From contig MKVT01000014.1 in assembly GCA_001898935.1 (NCBI GenBank), forward strand, positions 310,001 to 374,000: a stretch of 64,000 nucleotides of DNA, in the 5' to 3' direction. This document shows, one piece after another, positions 53,489 to 62,402 of the stretch. Both the position numbers and the translations under genes were made by a program. The stretch is from Paludibacter sp. 47-17. GTDB lineage: Bacteria; Bacteroidota; Bacteroidia; Bacteroidales; Paludibacteraceae. Numbering within the stretch: the stretch's first letter is position 1; each line of letters opens with the position of its first letter. The notes under the pieces are model-generated. The model ran no database searches and was not told where the DNA came from. It saw only the letters and a list, made by a program, of their open reading frames with translations.

Positions 53489-53959
53489 ATGAAGAAAGCC
53501 AAATTCAACATCAGCATGTTAATAGTTGCCGTCGATTTCGACGGCACTATCGTGACCCACGAGTATCCTCGTATTGGGCGTGAAATTCCATTTGCCATCG
53601 AAACCCTGCGGAAATTGCAGGACGACCTCCATTTAAGACTGATCCTATGGACTGTACGCGAAGGGAAAGAGCTGGAAGAAGCGGTGGAATACTGCCGCAA
53701 CCGTGGCCTGGAATTTTATGCGGTTAACTCCAATTATCCGGAGGAATCGCCCGAAAGCCGCGAACCCCGTAAGCTGAAAGCCGATTTGTTTATCGACGAC
53801 CGCAACCTGGGCGGCCTGCCCGATTGGGGAGTAGTATACAAAATGATTTCGGAAGGAAAGCACCTCTCGCAGGAAGCCATGCTGGAACATTATTCGAGCG
53901 ATAATTATACCGACTCGCAAAAAAAGAAAAGTTTTTTGAAATCGTTGTTTGGCGGATGA
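53489..53959 (+). CDS. HAD superfamily hydrolase, small
   Basis: A 156-residue protein with the HAD motif I (IVAVDFDGTIV, nucleophile Asp17 with the second Asp at 19) and a C-terminal acidic motif (ADLFIDDRN, about residue 105). It is a short, cap-poor member; phosphatase substrate unknown. The ATG at 53489 lies one base after the preceding stop; the ATG nine codons in is an alternative start. Confidence 0.82.
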   Translation: MKKAKFNISMLIVAVDFDGTIVTHEYPRIGREIPFAIETLRKLQDDLHLRLILWTVREGKELEEAVEYCRNRGLEFYAVNSNYPEESPESREPRKLKADLFIDDRNLGGLPDWGVVYKMISEGKHLSQEAMLEHYSSDNYTDSQKKKSFLKSLFGG

Positions 53960-53997
53960 CCACCACCCGACAACCCATTGTCAAGTAGTACCGAACC

Positions 53998-54567
53998 ATG
54001 CTGTTAAGCGATTCTCTCATCCGTCTGCGTGCTCCCGAACCCGAAGATCTCGAACTTCTGTACGAATGGGAAAACCTCACGCAATTCTGGGAAACGGGCA
54101 ACTCCCGTCAACCCTGGTCGCGCTATGCACTCAAGCAATACATCAGCGATTGTCAACGCGATATCTACGAATCGCGGCAACTCCGGCTCATGATGGTGGC
54201 CAACGAAACTGCCGAAGTAGTGGGCACTGTGGATTTGTTTGATTTCGACCTGCATCACAGCCGCATAGCCCTCGGCTTATTTGTAGCTCCCGGACATAAA
54301 GGTAAAAAATATGCCTCGGCAGCCTTACATCTTACCGAGGCATATGTATTCGATTTTCTGAAAATCAATCAGCTGTATTGCCACATTGCCACTACCAACA
54401 CGGCCAGCATACGCATGTTTACCAACGAAAACTTCGAAGCCGTGGTCCTACGCAACTGGATCCGCACCCGCGACGGGTTTGAAGACATCGTTCTGTTTCA
54501 GCAATTTGCCGACGATTACCGCCGGTATCAGCTGGCCAAAACAGAGACCGCTGCTGCCGGGCAATAA
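53998..54567 (+). CDS. GNAT family N-acetyltransferase (RimJ/RimL or SpeG-like)
   Basis: A 189-residue acetyl-CoA-dependent acetyltransferase. The GNAT core is seen in LIRLRAPEPEDLELLYEWEN, EVVGTVDLFDFDLHHSRIALGLFVAP, the acetyl-CoA loop GHKGKKYASAALHL, and NQLYCHIATTNTASIRMFTNENFE. Acceptor unknown; polyamine or protein N termini are possible. The last gene of the recR-led group, ending one base from the convergent manA gene. Confidence 0.87.
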   Translation: MLLSDSLIRLRAPEPEDLELLYEWENLTQFWETGNSRQPWSRYALKQYISDCQRDIYESRQLRLMMVANETAEVVGTVDLFDFDLHHSRIALGLFVAPGHKGKKYASAALHLTEAYVFDFLKINQLYCHIATTNTASIRMFTNENFEAVVLRNWIRTRDGFEDIVLFQQFADDYRRYQLAKTETAAAGQ

Positions 54568-54568
54568 A

Positions 54569-55552
54569 TCAGGCTTCCGGAACAAACACCTCGAGCAACA
54601 CGGTTTCGCCTTCGGGCAGTAATTGGACTTCGTCGATCAGAGCTGGAACCAGTACCGTATCGCCCGCTTTTACCCGCACGCTGCCCTGGTCCGAAACCAG
54701 TTCCAAAGCGCCTTCAAGACACATATACGCTACAAACGAACCGATGTTCCCGTAATTACGGTGCAGCGGTTCATCGAGCTTTATGATACCGGTATTGAAA
54801 TATTCACAGCTCACCAGCGGAGTCAGGGTATTGAGCCGGGCATCGTACCTGGTTTTAGGCGAACGAGCCGCCGTAAAATCGATCACATCCAATGCCTCAT
54901 CGGTGTGAAGTTCCCGTTCGTTACCCTCAGCATCTTTCCGCTTATAATCGTAAATACGATAGGTAACATCGCTGCTTTGCTGAATTTCGGCCACCACCAC
55001 TCCCTTACCGATGGCATGAACCAGTCCGGCAGGAATAAAAAACACATCGCCTTTCGTTACCGGCACATGCTGAAGCAATTCCTCCACCGTACCCGCATCG
55101 AGCGCGTCGAGATACGTATCGCGCGAACAATCCTCTTTGAAACCGATAATAAGCTCGGCGCCGGGATCGGCATCCACCACATACCACATCTCGGTTTTCC
55201 CATAGGAATGATGCCGGTCGGAGGCAACCTCATCGCCCGGATGTACCTGAATCGACAGGTTCTCGTTGGCATCGATGAGTTTGAACAGCAGCGGAAACGA
55301 ATGACCGTGCAGGTCGAACACCTCGTCGCCTACCAGGTCGCCCATATACACTTCAATGAGTTCACGGAGATTATTCCCGGCAAGCGGCCCGTTGACAACC
55401 ACCGACTCGTCGCCCTCATACCCCGACAACTCCCAGCTTTCTCCCACCATGGTACCGGTAGCCGGTTTATCGAATAAGCTTTTCAGCTTCGACCCGCCCC
55501 ATATTTTATCCTTGAGGCGGGGAGCAAATAATAATGGAGTCAACACCGGCAA
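54569..55552 (-). CDS. manA: Mannose-6-phosphate isomerase, type I
   Basis: It interconverts mannose 6-phosphate and fructose 6-phosphate, linking glycolysis to GDP-mannose synthesis. Zinc-site segments are visible (SIQVHPGDEVASDRHHSYGKTEMWY and VFFIPAGLVHAIGKG). 327 residues, normal for the Bacteroidota class. The start is not ATG: the TTG at 55552 follows the galE stop codon directly, and GTG at 55546 aligns best with the usual Met of the family (PLLFAPRLKDKIWGG). Third gene of a nucleotide-sugar operon. Confidence 0.92.
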   Translation of the reverse strand: MPVLTPLLFAPRLKDKIWGGSKLKSLFDKPATGTMVGESWELSGYEGDESVVVNGPLAGNNLRELIEVYMGDLVGDEVFDLHGHSFPLLFKLIDANENLSIQVHPGDEVASDRHHSYGKTEMWYVVDADPGAELIIGFKEDCSRDTYLDALDAGTVEELLQHVPVTKGDVFFIPAGLVHAIGKGVVVAEIQQSSDVTYRIYDYKRKDAEGNERELHTDEALDVIDFTAARSPKTRYDARLNTLTPLVSCEYFNTGIIKLDEPLHRNYGNIGSFVAYMCLEGALELVSDQGSVRVKAGDTVLVPALIDEVQLLPEGETVLLEVFVPEA

Positions 55553-56587
55553 TCAGTTGGTGGTTTGAGTGCGGAGTTTCTGCTCCCAGGCCCAGGCGCT
55601 GCGAAGCGTTTCTTCCACTGTTTCAGTAGCTTTCCATCCCAGTACTTCGTTGGCAATGGTAGGATCGGCCCACACTTTTTCAATATCCCCCTCGCGACGG
55701 CCCACGATTTTATACGGTACCTTCACCTCATTCACTTTTTCGAACGTAGTGAGGATTTCGAGTACCGAAAGCCCGCGACCCGTACCTAAATTGAAGGTTT
55801 CGACATTCGACAGCGACTTGCCCTGCAACATCCGTTTCACGGCTACCACATGCGCCTTCGCCAGATCCACCACGTGTATGTAATCGCGGATACACGATCC
55901 GTCGGGGGTGTCGTAATCGTCGCCGAACACCTGCAACTGCTTCCGGATCCCAATGGCTGTCTGGGTCACAAAAGGCAGCAGATTATTGGGCACTCCGTTG
56001 GGAAGTTCGCCGATTTCCGCCGTACTGTGAGCCCCAATCGGGTTGAAGTAGCGAAGAATAATGCTTTGGTAACTGGCCGGTGCGGCATGAATGGTATCTC
56101 TTATGATTTCTTCGCCAATCTGCTTCGTATTCCCGTAAGGCGACATGGCAGGTTTAATCGGGGCATCCTCGGTTACCGGAAGTACATCGGGCTGACCATA
56201 AACAGTACACGACGACGAAAACACAAAATTCCTCACCTTGTGAATCGGCATCAGTTGTAATATATTGATGAGCGATACCAGGTTGTTGCGATAATACATC
56301 AGAGGCTTTTCGACCGACTCGCCCACAGCCTTACTGGCAGCAAAATGAATGATGGAATCGATGTTTTCATATTTAGCAAACATACGGTCCATACTTACGT
56401 AGTCCACACAGTCGATATTTTCAAAGGCGGGACGAACACCGGTAATCTTCTCGATTCCATCGAGTACCGCTACATTCGAATTCGAAAGGTTATCGACAAT
56501 TACTACTTCGAAGCCTTCGTTGATAAGCTCCACCACCGTGTGGGAGCCAATATACCCGGTACCACCGGTCACTAATACTTTCGACAT
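55553..56587 (-). CDS. galE: UDP-glucose 4-epimerase
   Basis: It interconverts UDP-glucose and UDP-galactose with bound NAD, feeding surface polysaccharide and galactose use. The 344 residues have the Rossmann motif TGGTGYIGSH at 7-16, the catalytic YxxxK (YGNTK), FVFSSSCTVYG and the C-terminal GRREGDIEKVWADPTIANEVLGWKA. The frame opens at 56641, but the ATG at 56587 gives the canonical MSKVLVTGG start. It lies four bases after the nucleotidyltransferase gene. Confidence 0.96.
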   Translation of the reverse strand: MSKVLVTGGTGYIGSHTVVELINEGFEVVIVDNLSNSNVAVLDGIEKITGVRPAFENIDCVDYVSMDRMFAKYENIDSIIHFAASKAVGESVEKPLMYYRNNLVSLINILQLMPIHKVRNFVFSSSCTVYGQPDVLPVTEDAPIKPAMSPYGNTKQIGEEIIRDTIHAAPASYQSIILRYFNPIGAHSTAEIGELPNGVPNNLLPFVTQTAIGIRKQLQVFGDDYDTPDGSCIRDYIHVVDLAKAHVVAVKRMLQGKSLSNVETFNLGTGRGLSVLEILTTFEKVNEVKVPYKIVGRREGDIEKVWADPTIANEVLGWKATETVEETLRSAWAWEQKLRTQTTN

Positions 56588-56591
56588 ATGC

Positions 56592-57500
56592 TTAAGCTTT
56601 ATATAATTGAGCAGGATATACCCCTTTGCGAACCAATTCATTGAGTTTCAACACCACTTGCGGACGGTCTTCGGCATAGGTAACCCCAAACCATTTAGAG
56701 CTCGTATCCAGCACCTTGCAGGTAGCTTTACCCGTCACGATCAACTCGTTCACTGCCAGCGGAATATAATACTCCGATTTGAGCTCCTGACCTCTTTCTT
56801 TCAGAAAGGATTTGAAAATCTCTTCCGAATACTCAAAATAATCGGGTGTGAATCCCCACATATTCATCGACACCGGTGTATTGGCCGGTATGGAAACTTC
56901 TTCTCCTTTTTCGTCGAGGTAAATAATATCGCCCGATTTCTCCTCGATATGCGTACGTTCGACTACCGTCTGCAACAAATTGTTTTCGTCGACCACACAT
57001 ACACCGCGACTTACGGCACCACTTTCCGACAAGGTATTCCCAACATGATAACCCACCATGCAATACTCATTCTGCTTGCCGGTTACCCCCGTCAGAAAAT
57101 CGGCCAATACCTTGAACGATTCCTGTCCGTAAAAATCATCGGCATTAATCACAGCAAACGGCTCTTTAATCACGTCCTTACCCATTAGCACCGCATGGTT
57201 GGTTCCCCATGGCTTTTCGCGGGCCGGATTGTAACTAAATCCTTCAGGAATATTGGCAAGGTCCTGAAATACAACTTCTACATCGATCAGGTTTTTGTAT
57301 TTATTAATGACGATCGCGCGGAAATCCTTTTCAAAACTTTCACGGATCACAAACACTACTTTTCCGAAACCGGCGCGAATGGCGTCGTAAATCGAATAAT
57401 CCATGATGGTTTCTCCACTGGGTCCCAGACCGTCGAGCTGCTTTAAACCGCCGTAACGACTACCCATTCCGGCTGCAAGTACAAATAAAGTTGGCTTCAT
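56592..57500 (-). CDS. Sugar-phosphate nucleotidyltransferase
   Basis: A 302-residue enzyme of the NTP-transferase family. It has the signature LAAGMGSRYGGLKQLDGLGPSGETIMDYSIYDA, the AVINADDFYG metal-binding region and GFTPDYFEYSEEIF. It is likely to make an NDP-sugar (UDP-glucose type) from a sugar 1-phosphate; the exact nucleotide and sugar are unknown. The start at 57500 gives the usual MKPTLFVLAAG. The first gene of the operon with galE and manA. Confidence 0.9.
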   Translation of the reverse strand: MKPTLFVLAAGMGSRYGGLKQLDGLGPSGETIMDYSIYDAIRAGFGKVVFVIRESFEKDFRAIVINKYKNLIDVEVVFQDLANIPEGFSYNPAREKPWGTNHAVLMGKDVIKEPFAVINADDFYGQESFKVLADFLTGVTGKQNEYCMVGYHVGNTLSESGAVSRGVCVVDENNLLQTVVERTHIEEKSGDIIYLDEKGEEVSIPANTPVSMNMWGFTPDYFEYSEEIFKSFLKERGQELKSEYYIPLAVNELIVTGKATCKVLDTSSKWFGVTYAEDRPQVVLKLNELVRKGVYPAQLYKA

Positions 57501-57524
57501 TCTGACTATTTTTAATTCGTGCTG

Positions 57525-57532
57525 CAAAAATA
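57525..57532 (-). promoter_or_regulatory. -7 element for the nucleotide-sugar operon
   Basis: On the minus strand it reads TATTTTTG, matching TAnnTTTG, 24 bases before the ATG at 57500. Confidence 0.5.
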
Positions 57533-57692
57533 CTCATTTTTTTTGAATCAAAACAGCTTTTTTCCGGAATAAAAGCTCGTGTGGGCAAACAGTTTTCAGC
57601 TTATTGACAATTTAATAACGCTCCTGGAGAAGGGCTTCCGGCATTCATCATATTTTTTTAATAGCATTTGTTAATTTTTCAGGAAACATACT

Positions 57693-57722
57693 TTGACATA
57701 AATTAAATTTACCGTATATTTG
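57693..57722 (+). promoter_or_regulatory. Promoter of the small lipoprotein gene
   Basis: TTG at 57693-57695 and TATATTTG at 57715-57722 are spaced by 19 bases, an excellent match to the Bacteroidota promoter consensus. The implied leader is about 115 bases. The rest of the 57501-57847 gap holds no gene that I can see. Confidence 0.65.
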
Positions 57723-57847
57723 CATCTATTTGCTAATTTAATCAATATTTTACAAAAAATAGTTGTACGAAACAGGCGGTCTATACTTCTTACCGAAGAA
57801 CAGAAAAACAAGGCCTGCGTGTGGAGTACACCATAAAAAAGTATCCA

Positions 57848-58294
57848 ATGAAAAAAGTATTCTTCTTCGTAGCGCTGGCAGGTATGCTATTTACATCCTG
57901 TGAAAAAGAGGTTGATGTGCGCGATGCGTATGTAGGCGATTGGACTGCCGAAGTCTCGGGCGCTATTGTGATGAACATGGACAATGAACCGATGGGTGAA
58001 TCGCCGATCAGCATGCAGGAGCAAATGTCCGTTTCGAAAGTGACAACTTCCGGCGACGAACTCAGCATCAACGGATTGATCTGTAAATTGAAGGGTAAAG
58101 AGCTGATTTTTGAAGACGAAACCAGCACTGCTTCTATGAATGGCGTAGACACACACATCACCGTCAAACGCACCGGCAGTGCCGAAAAAGACAAAATCGT
58201 CATCAATGAGACCTACGAAGGCACCTGGACCATGACGATGCTGATGATGAGCGGCACCATCAGCGGCTCCAATGTAATTACACTTACACGATAA
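57848..58294 (+). CDS. Small lipocalin-like lipoprotein of unknown function
   Basis: A 148-residue lipoprotein (MKKVFFFVALAGMLFTSC, Cys18) with a beta-rich domain that opens DAYVGDWTAEVSG and ends SGTISGSNVITLTR, the pattern of small calycin/lipocalin-like envelope lipoproteins in Bacteroidota. No functional motif is evident. The frame reaches 57821 but the ATG at 57848 begins the lipoprotein signal. Confidence 0.75.
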   Translation: MKKVFFFVALAGMLFTSCEKEVDVRDAYVGDWTAEVSGAIVMNMDNEPMGESPISMQEQMSVSKVTTSGDELSINGLICKLKGKELIFEDETSTASMNGVDTHITVKRTGSAEKDKIVINETYEGTWTMTMLMMSGTISGSNVITLTR

Positions 58295-58419
58295 CCACAG
58301 CAAGGGAAGTTGAAACTAACCGGCTATCAATTAAGTTTTTACGCCATTTAAGCTCATAATTTCGTTATTTTTTTCAGAAAAAGTTAGCGCGATTGGCTTC
58401 TGGAGAAGAAAAAAATTTA

Positions 58420-58427
58420 TATCTTTG
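58420..58427 (+). promoter_or_regulatory. -7 element for tRNA-Lys
   Basis: TATCTTTG matches TAnnTTTG and lies 29 bases before the tRNA 5' end. The nearest TTG (58393-58395) is 24 bases upstream, longer than ideal. Confidence 0.45.
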
Positions 58428-58456
58428 CAGCCGGTTTTTCAAACTAAAACCCGGCC

Positions 58457-58529
58457 GACTCCGTAGCTCAGCTGGTAGAGCAACAGACTCTTAATCTGTG
58501 GGCCGTGGGTTCGAGCCCCACTGGGGTCA
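58457..58529 (+). tRNA. tRNA-Lys (anticodon CTT)
   Basis: The 73-base cloverleaf has a 7 bp acceptor stem (two G-T pairs), a D arm starting GCTCAGCTGGTAGAGC, an anticodon arm ACAGA-CTCTTAA-TCTGT with anticodon CTT (Lys, codon AAG), and a T arm with TTCGAGC. The discriminator base is A and no CCA is encoded. A strong hairpin terminator follows. tRNA genes are frequent integration sites, and the sequence beyond this one looks disturbed. Confidence 0.95.
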
Positions 58530-58533
58530 CTTA

Positions 58534-58575
58534 AAAAAATGCTAATCTACTGAATATCAGCGATTAGCATTTTTT
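58534..58575 (+). terminator. Terminator of tRNA-Lys
   Basis: Arms 58534-58547 and 58562-58575 are perfect 14 bp reverse complements with a 14-base loop, ending in a T tract. Confidence 0.8.
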
Positions 58576-58588
58576 ATTTCATTCTCCG

Positions 58589-58610
58589 TGTCCACCAAAT
58601 GTCCACCAAA
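58589..58610. repeat. Tandem 11-bp direct repeat beside tRNA-Lys
   Basis: TGTCCACCAAA occurs twice with no spacing (58589-58599 and 58600-58610), 60 bases past the tRNA. Such short repeats next to a tRNA can be arm- or core-type sites of a tyrosine recombinase, but no integrase gene is present here, so this remains a suggestion. Confidence 0.5.
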
Positions 58611-59290
58611 GCTTTTTTAACATATATGTGGTACTTCAAAGATGGCCCACAATAACCCTCGTTTTTGGTCCTCCGAAGATAGAAAAAACTTTCCATGCCC
58701 ACAATATTTTTATAGAAGTCAAAATTTGACTACCTTTGTAGTGTGTGCCCCAAAGCACTTATTTTTCATAGTTAAGGTATAGGTTAAATGTACAATGGGT
58801 GGCTGTGAAGTTACCCAATGTTTTTTTACTCCACCTCCAACTTTCTAAGTGATCTCAAACGAACTATTCCAATAATCCAAAGTGCATATATTAACTTAAA
58901 GGGATAGGGAGAATTGTCCGCCAACCATATTTCAATATGTAATCATACTTTGCCTTGAAGTAATAGTTAGAAAAGATGTATATTCCGGTTTCAAATTGAA
59001 AAACAATTTCATCAACCGAATAACACATCTCCCCTGTTTCACTTAAACGTCAAAAAACCTTTCGTCTTCCTACCAGAAAACTTCGAACCTTAAAAGACCG
59101 AATAGCTGGTAGTAATCTAGTATAATAGTTTTTTAATGCAAGGTGAAAGGTAAGCCCTCGATAAAGTACATGTTGTAGGATTTGAAATTTACCGAGACCT
59201 TTGCAGGCAAAGTTTACATTATGATTCCAATCAGCAAATAAGAATTCAAGGCGATTGTGGATCGCAAGCAGCAAAGCGGATTAAGCATTA
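58611..59290. other. Unrecognised sequence, probable decayed DNA
   Basis: About 680 bases without a supported gene. Short open frames exist (for example 59050-59274 on the minus strand, 74 codons) but show no start signal or family resemblance that I can recognise. The composition is AT-rich relative to the left part of the window. Confidence 0.4.
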
Positions 59291-59595
59291 GTGTTTTTTT
59301 CTAATGAAACATACCGCGTTTCGAGTTTTCATTTTTGGAAAAGTATGTTTGGATTTGCAAGACCCTACCGATCGCAAAGTTGTAAAGAGCTTGCCCCTCT
59401 TGCTATCGCACCGGTTAGGTTGAATTCGGCACTTCCCGGTACAGCTTGTTCATCACAACCTGAGGATGTCACTCCGGGTGAAATTAACATCAAGTTCCCG
59501 GGTGGTGTGGAAGTTTGTTTTCAGGTCAGCAACAAACGGAGATTGCCCTTCAGATGCTTAACCAACGTTACCCGGCCTATGTTCTCGCTAAATGA
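59291..59595 (+). pseudogene. Remnant of IS66-family orfA (tnpA)
   Basis: The recognisable part begins near 59435: PGEINIKFPGGVEVCFQ in one frame, then after a frameshift EIALQMLNQRYPAYVLAK and TGA at 59593-59595. This matches the C-terminal part of the small first protein of IS66 elements. The end overlaps the ATG of the next IS66 gene, as in intact elements. The N-terminal part is missing or too decayed to read. Confidence 0.65.
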
Positions 59596-59940
59596 TATAA
59601 TTCGTTATTTTTAAGTCCCGGCAAAACCTATTTGCAAAAAGGACTCCACCTTGTGTGGTGATGTTCAAAACCAAATGGGTTATGAAGTCCGTATGGTCGC
59701 GATATTTTATTTTCATCAGTCGCAACCGCACCACCATCAAGCTTCTTCATGCCGAAAATGGCGGATTGGTTCTGTATATGAAACGGCTCGAAGAAGGCAA
59801 CCTTGAGTAAGCTTGCTTACGATCTCGAATACCGATAGTACCTAATGGACTGTCAGGATCTGGTGATGATGCTAAAGTGCATTCGTGAAGACCCGGTTAC
59901 CAGACTTAAACGCCTGAAAGCGTTGCGAAAACAGTTATGA
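59579..59940 (+). pseudogene. Remnant of IS66-family orfB (tnpB)
   Basis: Start ATG at 59579 (MFSLNDIIRYF), then an in-frame stop at 59612-59614. Further reading shows LCGDVQNQMGYEVR, after a frame change FIFISRNRTTIKLLHAEN and GGLVLYMKRLEEGNLE, then another stop. The tail MDCQDLVMMLKCIRED runs on to the TGA at 59938-59940. Order and sequence match IS66 TnpB throughout, so this is a broken copy with at least two stops and frameshifts. The large transposase (TnpC) is not seen. Confidence 0.8.
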
Positions 59941-60449
59941 TTTAATTATTTCAAGAATCAATTCAACTTTATCCATTATTTGATATTATTCCAATTAAGT
60001 TTTACTTAATCTGAAGCCCCTAGAATTTCAAATTTTTTACTATTGATACTTCCATAATTTTCACCAATTATTGTTTGCACAAAGTTATCTCATTTTCTAT
60101 ATTGAACTAAGACAACCGAGCATCGTCCGTATCCGCCGCTACAACGTGCATTACAAACCTCTTTCCGGCATAATCGACCTGGCACTGGATGCTAAAATGT
60201 ACATGAAGTCGGTCAAAGGTAGCGGAATCGTACGCTATAAAAAATCTCTAAACTGGCTATGCAAATTAAATATTAATTTTTGCGAAAAGAGGGTTCAGTT
60301 CAATGTGATTTCACCCTCTTTTTATTCGGATACCTATCCGGGAACAAATCCGGATATTCAATTCTCAAAGACTTTACATCTATTTTGAGACAGCCTCTTT
60401 GTTACTGCTCTACACCCAACCAATTATTTTAACAAAGTAGCAACAACTA
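59941..60449. other. Gene-poor segment with a fragmentary frame and a terminator
   Basis: A frame at 60071-60388 encodes a short basic stretch (IVRIRRYNVHYKPLSG and LALDAKMYMKSVKGSG) that looks like coding sequence but belongs to no family I recognise. It may be a gene fragment. A good plus-strand intrinsic terminator lies inside this frame: arms 60285-60294 and 60313-60322 (10 bp, perfect) followed by T. This argues that an older gene ended near 60280. Confidence 0.45.
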
Positions 60450-61100
60450 TCACAATAGGTTATCGTCACGCCATAATTCAAGCTGTTCGTATGCCAATTT
60501 TAGAGGGTCAGCTTGTAAAAAATCGTTCATCATTTCGAGTTTGCCGTTGTCAAGCCATTCTTTTTCAGCCTTGGGGTTTATTATTACGGGCATTCGTTTT
60601 TTAGAGTTATGTACAACCGACATGAGCGCATTGGCTTCGGTGGTAAGTATGGTGTATGTGTGAAATGTTTCACCTGTAACATTATCTTTCCACACATTCC
60701 AAAGTCCGGCAAATGAAAATAACTCATCACCGGGTAGGTGAATAAGATATTTTAGTTTTTTCTTGCCTTTGGGGTCGAGCCATTCCCATTCGTAAAAACC
60801 ATCAGCAGGGATTAAACAACGCTGCGATGTGCTTTTTTTAAATGATGGTTTTTTGTGAATAGTCTCAATTTTAGCATTCAGAGTACTGTTTTGTATGCTT
60901 TTATCTTTTGCCCAATCGGGCAGTAAGCCCCATTGTGCAAACTGAATAATCTCTTGCTTGTCGTTTGTAATAATGGCGCAAAAAGGATGTTCGAAGCCGT
61001 TTACATCTCCTGTTCTAAACAGTTCGGGATTTTCGAGTTTCGCCTTGTAGCGTTTTTCGAGTGTTTGCGCATCTTTCGATTGTTTGGAGTGGAAGCACAT
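60450..61100 (-). CDS. SRAP-domain protein (HMCES/YedK-like, SOS response-associated)
   Basis: It cross-links covalently to abasic sites in single-stranded DNA and shields them from error-prone processing. The 216-residue protein begins Met-Cys, and Cys2 is the catalytic nucleophile after Met removal; this fixes the start at 61100 rather than at the upstream 61112. Other conserved elements: CLIPADGFYEWEW (Glu), FSFAGLWNVW, TILTTEANALMSVVHN and RMPVI. It is the third gene of an operon with umuD and umuC (24-base gap), supporting an SOS-repair role. Confidence 0.93.
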   Translation of the reverse strand: MCFHSKQSKDAQTLEKRYKAKLENPELFRTGDVNGFEHPFCAIITNDKQEIIQFAQWGLLPDWAKDKSIQNSTLNAKIETIHKKPSFKKSTSQRCLIPADGFYEWEWLDPKGKKKLKYLIHLPGDELFSFAGLWNVWKDNVTGETFHTYTILTTEANALMSVVHNSKKRMPVIINPKAEKEWLDNGKLEMMNDFLQADPLKLAYEQLELWRDDNLL

Positions 61101-61124
61101 ATTCACATACAAACTATGAATTAA

Positions 61125-62384
61125 TCAGGTTTTTACGGTAATTATTTCGTCTAAGTTGGTGGTATAGCGTGGCGATAGGCGTTCCTGTTTCATTTTCCAT
61201 ACACGACCCGTATCCTGTACAGCCAACCGTACTTTTTGTTGTCCTAACGAATGATTGATTTTATCGATCGCTTTCATTACTGCAATATGCTTTACATTGC
61301 GGTTATCGAACAAGTTTAATTGCTGATTATCTTCAGGGGTGAAATCTCCTACAATAACCCCTGCTTTTTTATATCCATACCCCTTTACGAAAATATGTTC
61401 AAGCCCAATTACAGCAAATTTTACTAACTCGATGGATGAATTGGTGGCGTAAGGAAGTTTGATAACTATGTTTTTGCTGTATTGGGGTTGGTCTTCTCTG
61501 AAACCATTGGTGTGAATAAAAACCATAATGCTGTTGCAGCAGGAGTGTTGACGGCGTAGTTTTTCGGCACATGAAACCGCAAAACTGGCTACCCTTTCTT
61601 TTATTGATGCAAAATCGCTGTAATTATGGTCGAAAGTACGTGTTGTCGCAATGTTCTTTTTGTCTTTTACTTCTTCGAGTAGTAGAGTGGGCTTTCCTTC
61701 CAGATCGTGTTTCAGGCGTAATCCCATTACGGTCATTTTGTCGCGCACCCAACTATCCGATAATTGTGTAAACTGATAGGCGGTTAGCACATTCATTTCC
61801 TGCAATCGTCGGGCATGTCGTCGTCCTATTCCCCAGACATCTGCAATTTTTAACCACTTCAATGCTTTTATGCGCTGTTCCTCGGTTTCAATTTTGTAAA
61901 CGCCATCTGTTCGTTCTGTAAATTTTTTGGCTATGCGGTTGGCAACTTTAGCCAATGCTTTAGTAGGGGCAAAACCAACCGAAACAGGAATTCCTGTCCA
62001 CTGCAAAACACGTTTGCGCATTTCGCGGCCTATCGCTTCGAGGTCGTGGAGCTCGAAACCCGAAAAATCCAAAAAAGCTTCGTCGATGCTGTAAATTTCC
62101 ATATTTGGACAAAAAGCACCCAGAATAGTCATTACACGATTACTCATATCTCCATACAGCGCAAAATTCGAGGAGAAAACATGAACTTCGCCTGATTCCA
62201 TAAGATCTTTAAACTTAAAAGCGGGTGCGCCCATGGGTACTCCTAATTCTTTGGCTTCGTTGCTACGTGCAATAACGCACCCATCGTTGTTCGAGAGAAC
62301 CACAACTGGTTTGCCATTGAGCGAAGGATTAAAAACCCGTTCGCACGAGGCATAAAAATTATTGCAATCAATCAGGGCGAACAT
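61125..62384 (-). CDS. umuC: DNA polymerase V catalytic subunit UmuC (Y family)
   Basis: An error-prone translesion DNA polymerase. 419 residues with N-terminal metal-binding [38 protein letters not shown], the catalytic [10 protein letters not shown], helix-hairpin-helix [17 protein letters not shown] and a C-terminal DUF4113-like tail ([17 protein letters not shown]). It starts 18 bases after umuD, so the pair is co-transcribed. Confidence 0.96.
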   Translation of the reverse strand: MFALIDCNNFYASCERVFNPSLNGKPVVVLSNNDGCVIARSNEAKELGVPMGAPAFKFKDLMESGEVHVFSSNFALYGDMSNRVMTILGAFCPNMEIYSIDEAFLDFSGFELHDLEAIGREMRKRVLQWTGIPVSVGFAPTKALAKVANRIAKKFTERTDGVYKIETEEQRIKALKWLKIADVWGIGRRHARRLQEMNVLTAYQFTQLSDSWVRDKMTVMGLRLKHDLEGKPTLLLEEVKDKKNIATTRTFDHNYSDFASIKERVASFAVSCAEKLRRQHSCCNSIMVFIHTNGFREDQPQYSKNIVIKLPYATNSSIELVKFAVIGLEHIFVKGYGYKKAGVIVGDFTPEDNQQLNLFDNRNVKHIAVMKAIDKINHSLGQQKVRLAVQDTGRVWKMKQERLSPRYTTNLDEIITVKT

Positions 62385-62402
62385 AAAGTTAGAAATTAGA
62401 AG

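Noticed and set aside
54623-55477. 284-codon plus-strand frame opposite manA
   Set aside because: The opposite strand encodes a full mannose-6-phosphate isomerase with its zinc motifs. The plus frame is a codon-bias shadow.
59050-59274. 74-codon minus-strand frame beside the IS66 remnant
   Set aside because: No recognisable similarity, and it lies in decayed DNA. It may be part of an old gene but cannot be supported.
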